Source of the DNA: Hydractinia symbiolongicarpus
Lineage: Eukaryota; Cnidaria; Hydrozoa; Anthoathecata; Hydractiniidae
Assembly: GCF_029227915.1 (NCBI RefSeq)
Contig: NC_079884.1
Coordinates: forward strand, 15,502,001 to 15,562,000
Direction of reading: 5' to 3'
Length of the DNA: 60,000 nucleotides
Shown here piece after piece: positions 24,001 to 34,904 of the stretch. How positions within the stretch are numbered: position 1 is the first letter of the stretch; the number at the start of each line of letters is the position of its first letter. The notes below the pieces were generated by a model that worked only from the letters and a program-made list of their open reading frames with translations, was not told the origin of the DNA and searched no databases. Position numbers and translations under genes: made by a program.

Positions 24001-26315
24001 TTTACATCATTAGTTCACATTCCCCTCCTTTTTTTAGAAGTATCTCCAAAGCTATGGCTACTTACCATTGAAGAGAAAATCTCAAAAAGTCGAAATTTTT
24101 AAGGCTGTTTTGAAATTCCAGACATTTATGGGTATACATACCACTGGATTAACAAATAATGAAACCAGCTTATTGATGACGAAGCCAAGGTGTCCTGCAC
24201 CAGATGTTGGTGTCAAAATAAAGAGAAAAAATTTGTTTAATGCTATCAGAAAATATGACATTACATATTCAATTTCAAAATGGGGAAGAAGCCTACCTCA
24301 CTTTATCCAAAATAAAACTATATTTAAGGCTCTACGATCTTGGGCATCGCCAAAAATTTTGATAAACGTCGAATGGGTGGAGAAAAACGCCAAAGTTGAT
24401 ATAGTATTTACAGAAGGTAAGAAAATGCTACCATGCTTTGATAGTTACTAATTACTTATTTTTATAAAAAATTACTTTTTCTTTCTTTTAAAGACTTTGA
24501 CAAAGAGAAAGGAGTTAAAACTACAAAAAAATTGTTCTTAACAAAGATTACGACTGGGAAAAATTACACTCATAAAGTTTACCTAAATAACGATATTAAT
24601 GTTACTGAGCAACAATTGTACAATGGAGCTCATCATGCATTTGGGCACGTTCTGGGATTTTCTCATGGCAACATAACAAGCAACATGTTTCCCATATTCG
24701 ACTTGACACAAACTGAAAAGGAAAGATACCGCCATAATCAAAGTAAAACAGGTTAGGGCGCACTCCTCCTTTCTTACTATTGTGTTTGTTATTATAGTGA
24801 ACACATGGGAAGTAACACATAGATTGGTATCTGCCTCAAAAAAACACGTAAGGACTGTATTATATCATGTCCCTTTATGTTTTTCAGCAAAATGTTCGTT
24901 ATCGATTACGTCTGTATTCAGCAGCATGGCTGATGGATTGACGTATTTCTTCAAAGATTCTTTGTATTGGAGATTATCTGGAAAGTACGAAATAGATAAA
25001 GGATATCCAAAAAATATCACGCAAAAATGGAAAGGAATTCCTAATTCATTCGACGAAAGCTTCCTCTGGGGAGCTAATTGGCAGACGTACTTCTTCAAGG
25101 TAAGGACTATATAGTTTTTGAAAAAGCGGTTAGTTATGGATAAATAAACAAATAAAAGATAATTAACTACCGTATTTCTGGCGTATAGGCCCTGACCTAA
25201 TCTGGTTTTTTTTGGTGTATTCGTGAAGGGGAAAGGAGATTGGTGGGGGTCATGATCACATAACCGTTTCCATAGGGTACATAAATAAATAAAATAAACA
25301 AACAAAAATTAATAATGTGAGTTCGACTGTGAGACTCTTTAAATTTATCATCATAGTTATGGTCGTCAACTTCACACTCACTGTTTAGCATCTTTAATTC
25401 TTTTTATATTCATGTATAAGATACGTTTGCGGAAGTTTTGTTTAAAAGTAATTTGATAATCTCATGTAGCTAAGAAGTTTATAGACAAAAAATTCAACAT
25501 AATGTAAGAAAAATAATAAAAGACATAAAAATAATAAAAAACATCTTATCATTCTCTATTGGCTTTTCCTTCCATCTAAGAATCGCCAATTATGTTTATC
25601 TACAAGGGGTTATCTGTGTGGACTAAAACACAATCAAAATCATGTGTATGAAAAGGTGACTTTGTACAAGGGGACAGAGGGTGGGCTTAGCCACGTAGAG
25701 AGGGGTTAGGGGCATATTAACGGAGAAAAACGGTAAATGAATGAATAAATGAATGGATAAATGAACGAATGAATAAATGAATGGATAAATGAACAAATGA
25801 ATAAATGAATGGATAAATGAACGAATAAGTTAATAAATGAATTGATGAATAAATAGTTGAATGAATGAAAGTAACATCTATCATTTATTCTGATCTTTTA
25901 AAAACCCGAAATCATTTCCAATTATTTATAGGGAAGTAACTATTACATGTACGATGGTTCAAAAGATGAGATTTATAAAGGATACCCGAAGAAGATTAGT
26001 CAAGGCTGGCGTGGTGTTCCAAACAATATTGATGCGGCTTTTACAGATCGTCAAGATATAAGTTATTTTTTCAAAGGCGATCAAGTTTACAAGTATGATA
26101 ACAGTAGAGATCGAGTTGCTTATGGATACCCGCTGAAAATAAGCAGTATTTTTCATGGCTTGCCTGCTAATATCGACTCTGCTTTTAGATATTACTACGA
26201 CGGCGACGTATATTTTTTCAAAGACACCAAATATTATAAATGGAATGAAAAGTATAATCAAGTTGATGGCCCTTTTTATATCAAAGATGGTTGGTCGAAA
26301 CTTTGCATCGATTAG
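12023..26315 (+). CDS. matrix-metalloproteinase-type protein with hemopexin domain, catalytic Glu replaced (pseudoprotease)
   Basis: Exons 12023-12142, 24038-24416, 24494-24751, 24888-25099 and 25932-26315 join in frame (phases 0,1,1,0), all GT-AG, to give 450 residues, a typical MMP length. Residues 1-22 are a signal peptide. Prodomain about 23-100: YLQSYGYL, then the cysteine switch PRCPAPDVG (canonical PRCGxPD; Cys92). A KIKRK stretch may be a convertase site. Catalytic domain about 115-235: ITYSIS, DIVF, then HAFGHVLGFSH, so His214, His218 and His224 are kept but the general-base Glu is Ala215 (codon GCA, 24637-24639); the Met-turn SNMFP is present. The usual HGD...PFDG structural Zn/Ca loop is lost. 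Hemopexin 255-448: four blades with YFFK and GYP motifs, bounded by Cys255 and Cys448. Expected to be secreted. AATAAA at 26470. Splicing and domains are clear; loss of activity is inferred from family knowledge. Confidence 0.93.
13307..13428 (+). mobile_element. mini-Helitron, about 122 bp
   Basis: The 5' part (taaatattataatacccgta, then gtctgtccgtctgtctgtct) matches other Helitron starts in this window. The 3' end has the hairpin GTGGATTTTTCCAC followed by ggtctaacgaCTAG and a T, the standard Helitron terminus. No ORF. The exact 5' base is uncertain. Confidence 0.75.
13474..13671 (+). mobile_element. mini-Helitron, about 198 bp, with near-perfect terminal hairpin
   Basis: It starts TCTTTAATAATAGCCGTA with a gtctgtctgtgtgtc tract. 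It ends with CCCGTGGATTTCTCCACGGG (8-bp stem, 4-base loop), then ttaacgaCTAG|T. It follows the previous mini-Helitron by only 45 bp. Confidence 0.8.
14889..15148 (+). repeat. dispersed repeat, copy 1 of an inverted pair
   Basis: About 260 bp containing ctcaatccctgcaatttc, aaaacctgttaatgaataa and gacaagggaacagagaca. The same words occur in the same order on the minus strand at 22319-22609. The copies are clearly diverged. No ORF; the element type is unknown. Confidence 0.7.
15412..15485. repeat. tandem duplication, about 36-bp unit
   Basis: The unit ttttgtccttagtgatcata, followed by aacttttc, occurs twice back to back with only a few differences. Confidence 0.85.
15870..16085 (-). pseudogene. 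non-LTR reverse transcriptase relic
   Basis: On the minus strand, with a few stops, the translation includes FLRNYFNGTSLRTKL and FGVPQRSMLGPLLFNIL. The latter corresponds to the conserved RT motif GVPQGSxLGPLLF of jockey/CR1-like LINEs. Only about 70 codons remain and the YxDD motif is absent. It is a decayed 5'- and 3'-truncated insertion in the MMP intron. Confidence 0.85.
16135..16756. mobile_element. mariner-like MITE, 622 bp, perfect 25-bp TIRs, TA target
   Basis: The left end (16135-16159) begins CTTTAATGTCAGAAATTT and ends CGCGGG. The right end (16732-16756) is its exact reverse complement. Both ends are flanked by TA (16133-16134, 16757-16758). The subterminal DNA is rich in TTCGCGAA words. 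No transposase. The TA duplication and perfect TIRs fit a Tc1/mariner-type non-autonomous element. Confidence 0.85.
17519..17720 (-). repeat. possible retroposon 3' end with (ACTT)n tail
   Basis: On the minus strand, GC-richer sequence (gtgtggcaggcaagcaagtt, then catcggaggggaagaatag) runs into cttcccgttactcacttact and an imperfect ACTT tail. The layout suggests a SINE or LINE end with a simple-repeat tail. No clear target duplication or promoter boxes were found, so this is tentative. Confidence 0.35.
19148..19284 (-). mobile_element. mini-Helitron, 137 bp, minus strand
   Basis: Read on the minus strand it starts TCTATATTATAATACCCGTA, carries a gtctgtctgtttgtc tract, and ends with the hairpin CCATGGATTTTTCCACGGG then tcaccgaCTAG|T. 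It is the best match to the mini-Helitron at 13307-13428. Confidence 0.85.
19729..20472. mobile_element. piggyBac-like MITE, 744 bp, TTAA target, GC-hairpin ends
   Basis: The TIR CCCTATTCGGTCCGGGG and its complement lie exactly inside TTAA duplications (19725-19728, 20473-20476). Just inside each end is a G-run/C-run palindrome (GGGCGGATTCCGCCC on the left, GGGCGGAATCCGCCC on the right) in otherwise AT-rich DNA. No transposase ORF. The TTAA target and CCCT start are piggyBac hallmarks; Kolobok also uses TTAA, so the superfamily is probable rather than certain. A truncated copy lies at 52370-52760. Confidence 0.85.
20650..21300 (-). pseudogene. decayed coding relic of unknown family
   Basis: On the minus strand about 160 codons with only a few stops read through about 21085-20660. 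They include a Cys cluster KCNKCFSCIQLTCHSFKGHS followed by basic sequence (YKARKLLAEQHNTVKKIIKR). More fragments (RKMYLNRFKTSSK) lie upstream to about 21300 in another frame. The Cys spacing suggests a small zinc-binding module, and the setting suggests a dead transposon gene, but no family is recognised and AT-rich DNA can mimic such frames. Confidence 0.28.
22319..22609 (-). repeat. dispersed repeat, copy 2 of an inverted pair
   Basis: Minus-strand copy of the repeat at 14889-15148; shared words include ctctgttccctcgtcaaaac (here) and ttgcgggattgagcttattga. Confidence 0.7.
25100..25931. other. intron 4 of the MMP-type gene with an AATG/AATA tandem tract
   Basis: It separates the first hemopexin blade exon from the last exon. 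Near its end (25738-25867) is an impure tetranucleotide array of gaataaatgaatggataaat-type units. The acceptor at 25930-25931 follows directly after about 60 bp. Confidence 0.8.
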
Positions 26316-26469
26316 TTGCTTTCTCAAATACATCGCCTAGGCGATAAAACAGATTGTTCTGCTAGGACTCTAAAGATTAACGACTGGCAGATTGTATTTC
26401 TCGAAACAATGTTAAATTGAAAAGGCACTTCAAAACAATGTCAACGTAAGAGAAAACTAGCTAGTGTAA

Positions 26470-26475
26470 AATAAA
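26470..26475 (+). terminator. AATAAA polyadenylation signal, MMP-type gene
   Basis: First canonical hexamer after the TAG stop at 26313-26315, giving a 3' UTR of roughly 170-190 nt. Predicted from sequence only. Confidence 0.55.
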
Positions 26476-26539
26476 TTATGACGCGCCTAAAATATAGTTT
26501 AGTTCTTGGTTTTTAAATGTGCACTTTGTTTTTTAAAAT

Positions 26540-26612
26540 ATGTATTTGGTACCGCATTTGTACTCCCTTGTTTTTTGATATGTATTTAGTACTGCATTTG
26601 TACTCCCTTGTT
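26540..26612. repeat. short tandem duplication downstream of the MMP-type gene
   Basis: The unit atatgtattt(gg/ag)tac(c/t)gca plus tttgtactcccttgtt occurs twice in a row, about 45 bp each. Confidence 0.7.
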
Positions 26613-29600
26613 CGACTTCTAGTGATATTTTTTCCGGAGTCCTAAAAACACTTGAGCATATCAACAAATACTTTCAACATTTTGATGCCTTCTTGCAATT
26701 TATTTGTTTACCACTTTGTATTGTAAACATTTTTTAAGAAAACATTCATTTTGTTCCGACAAGTGCCATTCTTTTATATAGCGTTGTATTTACGCAAAAC
26801 ACATAGCTCTTACTATGTTTTAAAAATAACAAGTGCTATGGTCTGGAAAGAATTAGAATGTTTGAAAGATTGAACGGTAATTTCTTGAAAAGCTCTCGGA
26901 TTTACTACTAAAGACATAATTTCAGCCAAAAAATAAATTTGTGTCAATTCATAGTCAAACTAGCATCAGAAAAGTAATTTAAGAATTGAACTTAAATAAA
27001 TACATAATAGATACATAAAGAATAAAAGGACTCAAAAAAAATCATAGTTCTTAAATCCACCCTCGGTGAAATTACTGTATTTACTCCTTCCAATTTAGAC
27101 AAAACAAAAATAAATATTTTCCCCATGCCTTTAATCTAAAAATAATGTTACACCCCTCCGTATTACACCCCCATGGTGTATGGCAAACACAGTTCAAAAT
27201 TGTATAATAGGGTTGTTTTCAGATGCACACAGTATTTATAAGCTGGTTTCTTCTTTCTCTAAAGAATGTCTGTTGCAAACTTTTTATGCAAGTGTCAACA
27301 CTTGTTATCAGTTTTCTTTCTTGGTTTTTTTGGGAGAAGTCAAAAGTTCTGTTGTTACTAGTTTTTACTTATGTAAAAAAACTATAGGATGTGATATAAA
27401 AACAACCTTCGTCTAGAAAAATTCTTTAAGACGAACGTCCTATTCATAGATGATGTCATAAGGCAAACTTGTCCACCACTTAAACGAAACAATAGACAGG
27501 ATTTTTAGAAAAATCGGGATGTCAACGCTGTACGTTAGGAATTCAAAAAGAGAGATGCTAACAAAATTTTTTTACTTGCTTAAAATAATAAACAGGAAAA
27601 TTATTTCACTGTCGGCGAGTATTTGTGGAATAAAAATATCATTTCATGCTGTATGAAAAAAATTCATCTCTTTATGTCATGTCATAGAAGAACGTCTTAT
27701 AAGTTCCTGTACATAGCTTTGAATCGCGGACCACTATGGAAAAAATGCAAGCAGTTTCTTTTAGTTAATACCTTGCACAGTTAACCACTTTTAGTTCATA
27801 TTCTTATCCTACCTAACACCAATAATCGATATATTGATTCGGCAGAAATAACAAAAGTGTGTCCTCGGTCTGGGTTTTATTAATAATCGGAAAAACGTTA
27901 TGCGTGTAGAGTTTAAGATCGGATCCGTGTTTATATTTTTATAAGACGGATGGGGAACTGACGAGAGAAAGTGAAAAAGGTGCGGCAGTTATTTATTTAT
28001 TTTTTATATTTGATTATAAAGAGGTGAAAAAGATGGACAAAAGTGGACTTACTGCAATATTTTATGGAAGTGGGTGATGAGATTTCAGGTACTAGTCAGA
28101 AAATGATAGCAACCTTGTCTGATTTTTACGTCGCGCCAAAACAAGTTTTGTCTTAAACAACACTTTTACAAAACCTCGGATATTTCTCTAGTTTTGTATG
28201 AGAAATACTGGATCTAAACGAAATAAAAGTTTTCGTTGCAAAAAAAATTATAGAAATAAATGGTACATGGTACACAGAGTAAAATTGTTGTCACGTTCGT
28301 ACAAGAATTGACCACTTTATAGAAGGTTGCGAGCAATTGTCTTAATTATTCTGCGCCATAGTCAGCCCATAGACGCTAGTAAGTAAATTTTTAAAAGAAT
28401 TCTAAATTTAAAAAACCTGTACAAAATGCAAAATCAAAAAAGAGAAATATAATAGCAAATAAGTATATAAAAAAGAATAATCGCTAACACTGTAGCTCCC
28501 TGAAAGGGGAGGACTAGGATAAAATTTGAGAATAAAAAGTATTTTTGTAAATATCTCCAAGGTTGTATGCTCTGTCACATTACATTATAAAATTTTTGAG
28601 TAAAGAACTAACTGACATTCTTTTCTTATCATCAGGCCAATCGTCATACTTTACAAAAATGTGGATTTTGGATCAGTAACTTCTGGTTGCTTTACAGCTA
28701 GCAGAGTTTTGATCCACTAAGGTTAACTAATGAAAATAAATTTTGCCACCGGCAGCTGGCTATGTTTGAGCTAAAGACTGTAGTCATACGTATTTTGGAA
28801 TTTTTTTAAAAAATTTACAATAATATCATAATGAAATTAATAACTGTGTATTTTTAAAAGAAAATATGTTCATTCTCGATGCTGGCAGTTATAAGTCTAT
28901 AGGTTGGCTCCCCCTCCGTCCTACCACTCTCTTCCCCCACGCTCTCCAGAATAAATAGGGATAAAGCTTAAGCAATATATCACAATTTGTCAAATTTTTT
29001 TGAAGTTAAAATTAACCACGTGACCAAACATAAATTATGGCTGTCACCTTTTTTAGTTGGTGGCAAGATCATATCTGCAAAGTTACTTTGGAAATCAGAA
29101 AGTAAGTTACAGTGGTAGGATATTCTTCACGCCCCCTTACAATTTCCCTGGATCAGTTTAGACGATCTAAATAAACTCTCAGTTCGAAAAAAGAAAACAA
29201 GGCTTTAAAACACATACGCAACTACGCTGAAATCCAGGAAAATTCTTCTTTCGCATGAAAAGTTAGCTTTCAAATGGGAAATTATGAAACACACTTTTAT
29301 CTAAAATATACTTTCAGAAAATGAATTGTTTTTACGGCTTTTCTTTCACAAGAAAGAGCGATGTTTGTTGTCAATAATCAAAGTATGAAAGACGTTGTTA
29401 TATTTGTATGCTACTACAGTAACAGAGGAAATAATATGACACAATCATTATATTGAATAAACAAAATTAAAGTGAAAAGCCAATAAGCTTTGAGTCAAAG
29501 AAACCACATTTATTGTCCAAATTATGGACAAAATTACGCCATGTGTGTGAAAAGTCTTGTTAGCCATGTAAAAAATAATTAACGAAATGGGTAAAGTAAT

Positions 29601-31031
29601 TTGGTAAAAATAGAACGTCTCCGCAAAGTAAAAACTGTGCAACGATGTAAAAACAGCTTCTTATATAGCATTGACAAACTTAGCCTGAATGAACTATCTC
29701 TTCTTTACTCATATTTGTTTTGATTTTAATTACTAACAAAAAGAATTTCATTGTCATTATTAAGAACGAGAATGAGAAGGAATTATGCACTAACGCACAT
29801 ATTACACCAAATTTTTATCTGTTTTACGCTCAAAATGGATGCTATTATAACCAGTAAGCTGGTAGTCATGATTGCAATTAAATTATTCGTTAAGGCTAAT
29901 ATGCACACACGGAAACATTCCGCGGATAGGACGGGATCAAACCAAAGCTTTGCGCATCCGCATTGTTAGCTCATTGCGCAATCAAAACAAAAAATTCTCC
30001 GGTCCGAGAAGCCAGAAAAGAGTTGAAATGTTTTCAACTTTTTTTCAAGTTCTCGGAGCGACTAGCATTTTTGACCAATATCAAGCTACAAAAAAAATCA
30101 CGTGATATCAACAAATCACCGACCTGCTTAAATTAAAAATGGTGCAACAGCAACCAGTAAAGCAGCATGCTACCATGGAAGAGAGTAAAATTCAGCACAA
30201 ATGCTAAATTATATTTGGTAATTACAACAATGGTGCGGTTTATCATAAGTATGGCCATCGATGAAGCGACTCAAGCTCCTACAGCTCCTCTCAGTCTCCA
30301 GCGAAGCATATCTCAAACCCCAACACTATATTGTCTGGTTTAGTGCTTTTATATGGTCCCAAATGTTTTTTTAATAATTCGTCCTATTGTCGAAATTCCT
30401 ACGCGATAGCTACTTGAAATTGTAACGTATGAATCACCAATTGATGAGTAAATACACAACCTTTCATTGGGACCTATGGGCTCACGTACTGCAGTAAGAG
30501 ATTTTGTTGTTAATGGAGCTATGAGATTGAAAAGTTATTTGTATCTCGTAGAAGAGACAAAACTGTTTGTAAAAAATTCATGAATTAAGTTCTTGAATTA
30601 ATTGATGATATTCTCCTTTCGCCTTTCTTTCCAAAAATATTTTTCTTAACTATTTTCTCCACCTAAACTATTCCTTTTTCCTTGTGGTAAGAAAAGTTAT
30701 GCTAGGTCTCCTGGCTAGGTCCGGTCAGGCTCGCGGAACGTTTTTCGTGTGTGGATATTGGCCTTTTGTCAGCGATGTTTCTGTTAAAACGATTAACTAA
30801 ATGTTTGATTTGTCTGTGTCAGAAAATTTCTAAAAGATTCAAAATTTATTTGCATGCCTTTGATATTTCAATGTGGTGCTGAAAAGCTGCTTTTCGTGAG
30901 ACTAGATGAGTAAATTTGTCCCACATTATAATACGGTGTGTTATAATGTGGTGAGTGACATCATTAAAATTTTGGAAATAGTTTTTCAAATGTGGTTACG
31001 GATTTTATTGTAAAAAAAGAGAATTTATGAA
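26613..31031. other. intergenic stretch without recognised gene
   Basis: About 4.4 kb with no exon I can support. A GC-richer patch near 29900-30010 and short frames near 29751-30105 and 30470-30590 were examined but show no motif or clean splice pair. A short hairpin with perfect 11-bp arms (CCACATTATAA) lies at about 30921-30953. Confidence 0.4.
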
Positions 31032-31807
31032 TCATAAAATTCTTTTAAGAATGCCATTGTGTGCAGTAAATACTTCGTCAGACAGTATTATCTTATACTT
31101 CATTTCTTTTGTAAGCTCCTTCCTAATGCTAGTTGTGTGTTCTGAGAAGTTCTGATTTATGCAAGTTTTATTTTCCCACAACCTTTTTTTGCAGTATCTT
31201 GATAAAATGTCCTCTTTGTCTTTGTAGTTCACAAACCTTACAACTATGGTTCTCTTCTTTCCAATTTTTTCTTCCTGTTCTGTGCGCCATTTCAATTTCC
31301 ACAGCGTCAGTCCTTTCCAGTTGGTTTATAATGATATCCTACACTTTCTTTTCACTTTCTCCCATGTTTCATTCTCACTTTCCTCTACGCTGTCAAATCT
31401 TAAATTATTTTGTTTTTTTATCTTCCAGTTCAGACACCTTTTCTTAAAAAAAATCATACTGTTTTTGTTGTAGTTAATTTAGCTGCTTTATTTGCTCTTT
31501 CCCTTGCTCATGTTTTTTTGTTATTGAAGCTTAATTCTACCTTTATATTGCCAATTTCTTTCTTTATCTCTATGTTCTGATTCTTCATGCAGTTACAAGT
31601 TTCTTGTATTGCTTTTTCAAAACAAGCTTCTTGCATCTTAATAATTTCAAATATTGTGTCTTGATGCATTTTCAGTATAGCTTGTAGTTGAGAAAGTTGT
31701 TTTCTGTTCTTCTTCTTCTTCTTCTTCTTCTTCTTCAGTAATTCATTCTTCATGCTGTTGTTGTTGTCAACCCTTTTCTTGGCACCTTTTCCACTTAAAC
31801 TTTTCAA
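31032..31807 (-). pseudogene. L1-like LINE ORF1 relic (coiled coil plus RNA-binding C-terminus)
   Basis: On the minus strand, 31807-31508 encodes a Lys/Gln-rich coiled-coil-like segment (KQLSQLQAILKMHQDTIFEI). Next come VSELEDKK and NNLRFDSVEESENETWEKV in shifted frames. Then 31295-31032 carries RTIVVRFVNYKDKEDIL and NQNFSEHTTSIRKEL. These match the order of conserved ORF1p blocks of L1-type elements: coiled coil, RRM (NNLRIxGxxE-like) and CTD (IIVRFxxYKDKxxIL, DFS...RKEL). Several frameshifts and stops break it, with a (CTT)n/(AAG)n tract at 31711-31735. No ORF2 follows on the 3' side. Confidence 0.88.
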
Positions 31808-32049
31808 TTGTTGTTAAAAAAGTTATAATTAAAAAAAAATGCGTACCAAAACTCGTCACAACGGCCTGGTGGCCTGGTGGTTTGGGATTTTTTGTCCAAC
31901 AAAAGATCTTGCTTATTAAAAAAATAATGAAAAAAAGAAGAAAAGAAAAAAGATCGTAACTTGTGTAACTGTGGCGTATCAAAATTTTCAAAGCCAAACT
32001 GAAACATAGATTCTAGTCTATTAAAATTTTTCTCTTTTTTCAAAAAATG

Positions 32050-34889
32050 TGGTAGCTGAAATTATCGTGATTTTGACGATAATTAGCACAATGAACAAAA
32101 AAATTGACATCATCATCTTTGCCCAATTTCGCCTAAAAAATTTAAAATGTTTTGTTGCTTACAAAAATTGGCGAATGGTAAAACCATTTTAATGCAAGTT
32201 GGACCTGGAACTAAAAATTTTCAATTGAATGTTTTAACTATGGTAGAAATTGAAAGAAGTTTTAATAAAAATAATAAACATACGAACCAAAATTTTACTA
32301 CTTTTTACATCGTTTTCACAGTTATGCTTCTTTCTTTAATTGATGTATGTTGAATCTTTTATACGGATATTGTTTTCGCTCTCATTCTTTCATCTTACCT
32401 TTGCTTTGTTTTTATTTTAACAATGATGACTATACTAAAATTAATTCCATTTACAAAAATGCAGCCTGAAAAAAGCTCACCTTACGTGAATAATAAAACA
32501 ATATGTATAGAACTAAAAGATATTTATGTCAGACTATTTTTAAACACTCCAGTATAACCACGCATTTAGATCCTTAACCACATCCTTATGCATTGCACGA
32601 CTCTGCACCGCTAAAACAATTGGATAACAAAGGGTGACTAATAACAGATTATTGCATAAATACTTCGCAAAAAGATTTGCATGTTGTGAAAGGGGAAGAG
32701 AACTGCACCAATATACTATCGATTGTATTTTGTTTGTGTCTGCATATATAAAACCATTTTGTGTTAAAAAGTAAACTAAGGTTGACTTGTAAAAGGACAA
32801 CAGAGATTTATTTACTATTAATTTCTTCCAATATGTATTTAAGCACCCACATGCTGTGTGTTCGTGCGTCTTACCAGTCTGTGCGCCCTAGTCTTTAGGT
32901 GCCTGTGTCCCGCTTCTATTAGAAGGCAGCATCTTAAAAAAGGGAATACTATTGTGCAGGTTTTTACAATGATATCATATGCTGTTGATTTGCTATGTCA
33001 AAAAAATGGAATCCTTTTTATGACAATTGGCTTTGTAACAACAAAATAAAAAGAAAATCAGTTATATTTTGAGCGAGATTTTAAAACATGTGCTGCTCAG
33101 CTTATTTTTAAAGCTTTTGAATTCATTTATCTCAAAACTCAGCCATATCATAAATAAAGTCATATTACGTTGGTTCTCCGATGCATCAATTTTTTAAGCA
33201 CGTTTTTAAATTAAACAAAGCAATACGAATATACCAATCCTGTAACTAAATTTTAAATGGCCATTGTTATTCTGGTGCTGCACCTATAATCCAAGGAAAC
33301 GGAACGTCAGAAAGTATTAATTTTATATTCAATTTTGTTGTTGACCACTGATGTTAGATGTTAGTTTAAATTATGTTTATTAACTGGATATATAGACCAT
33401 AATGGTGGCGGTGAGGTACAGTTATGAATATAACCAAATAAAATATTTCCCCTGGGAATGGTGCTGTAAAAGCAGCTAAGTTCTGTAAATATTAAATTTT
33501 AACTCAAACAGTATGTCAGTTTTTCCAGATCGAGTCTCACTATCATTAACTTTAAGGGGATTAATTTCCACGCGAATTGGTTTTCACACATTTCGCGATA
33601 ACTTCCCACGAAAAATTCGCTATTCGCGAAATTCGCAAAAAATTTCTCTCTCGAAATTTGGAATGTTTTTCCTTTTCAAAAAACAATTTACACTGTACGG
33701 TCATATAATAGCAGCTCTTTGTATATATGTAAATATAAACAGACGATCTTATCCTTTATTAACTGATAGCTATTTTTAATCGGTTTACACGGGGAATTCG
33801 CTGCACTGCCCTACAGGTTTTATACAGCACGGTATAGTTTTAATTTATAGCAAGCAAAATGGTTGTTATAAATGGAAACAAAAAACTGCACCAGAGAATT
33901 GGTAACATAGCTAGCTAGGTACATAGCTACTTACAGTAAATCCAAATCCTCGCATCACTCCGCCAGAAAAGCTGCAAGAGATGTTGATAATTTTAAATCC
34001 ACTGTTTCCAGGTTGAATGCACTCCTGAAAAAGTCGTTCCTTTCTTCTTATTGTTCACCTCAAGTTAACCGAAAAAGATTATAAAGGATAAACTCTATTT
34101 TTAACAAAAGGAAGAGTCTGATATTCTATGCTTCAAATATGCCCGGCCACACATGACAGAATTCTGGATGCAGTGCAAAAGCTGATATGTGAAACATATC
34201 ACGATAAAGGTAGTTAGCAATCTGTATTGAATACACAAAAGAAAACAGGAATACCTTCCCAAGCAGTATATCAAGACCGTATTTAGCTTCACAGAGATAT
34301 CACATTGTTTTTGAGAGATCACATTGTTTTTGCTCGAGTGATCGAGTTCAGATCTGCCTGATATCTACTCTGAACAGTTCTTCAATAAAATCCGTTGTAC
34401 AAATATGTAGTCGGTGATTGTAGGAAAGTAATACCTACTTTCTTACCAATCCACAAACAACCGGATGGATTTAACTGTGGTCCATTTACAATTGCGTGCG
34501 CAGAAGAATCTTGGATAAAAAGGGCACCCATGGAAGATATTTTTGACGTCAAAAAATGTGACCACATTTAATACGCTGTTATGGACAAAAGAATTTATCA
34601 CCATTCCCACAAATATGAGAAAAATAAAGAACGTTTGAAAGACTATATAATTTCGTTACAGTACACTGTTTACTAATAAACCTATAATTTTTATATGCTT
34701 TTATATACAGCCTATGCTTATAAAAAAAGAGAAGAGTTCATATTTTTCATGTTTAGCATGTTTTTAATCCTTAATAATTTTATATTATCTTTAAGGAGTC
34801 CTATTTCATCAGATAATAATGATGGGGAGTTACTTTACATTAGTTTATAATGACTGGAGAGTCGTTTTTAGGGGGAGTCAGAATTCACG
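32050..34889. other. intergenic stretch without recognised gene
   Basis: No convincing exon was found. A patch of CGCGAA-type palindromes lies at 33560-33660, resembling MITE subterminal sequence but without detectable TIRs. Short frames at 32147, 32858 and 33513 have no motif or splice context. Confidence 0.4.
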
Positions 34890-34904
34890 ATGACACCAAA
34901 TTGA

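Larger units (their letters stand above)
12143..24037. other. 11.9-kb first intron of the MMP-type gene
   Basis: The intron runs from the donor gtaagt at 12143 to an acceptor after a T/C-rich tract at 24036-24037. It is filled with repeats listed separately: Helitrons (13307-13671, 19148-19284), a LINE reverse-transcriptase relic, a mariner-like MITE, a piggyBac-like MITE, two inverted copies of one repeat (14.9 and 22.3 kb) and small tandem duplications. Further short direct duplications lie at about 12699-12842 (roughly 70-bp unit) and 21937-22008 (roughly 37-bp unit). I found no additional MMP exon; none is needed, because the flanking exons join in phase 0 within the prodomain. Confidence 0.8.

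Noticed and set aside
30440-30590. A 43-codon frame (SLGPMGSRTAVRDFVVNGAM) as an exon
   Set aside because: Protein-like but without convincing splice sites or a partner exon.
31133-31473. Plus-strand frames opposite the L1-like ORF1 relic
   Set aside because: The minus strand carries the recognisable ORF1 motifs; these are shadows.
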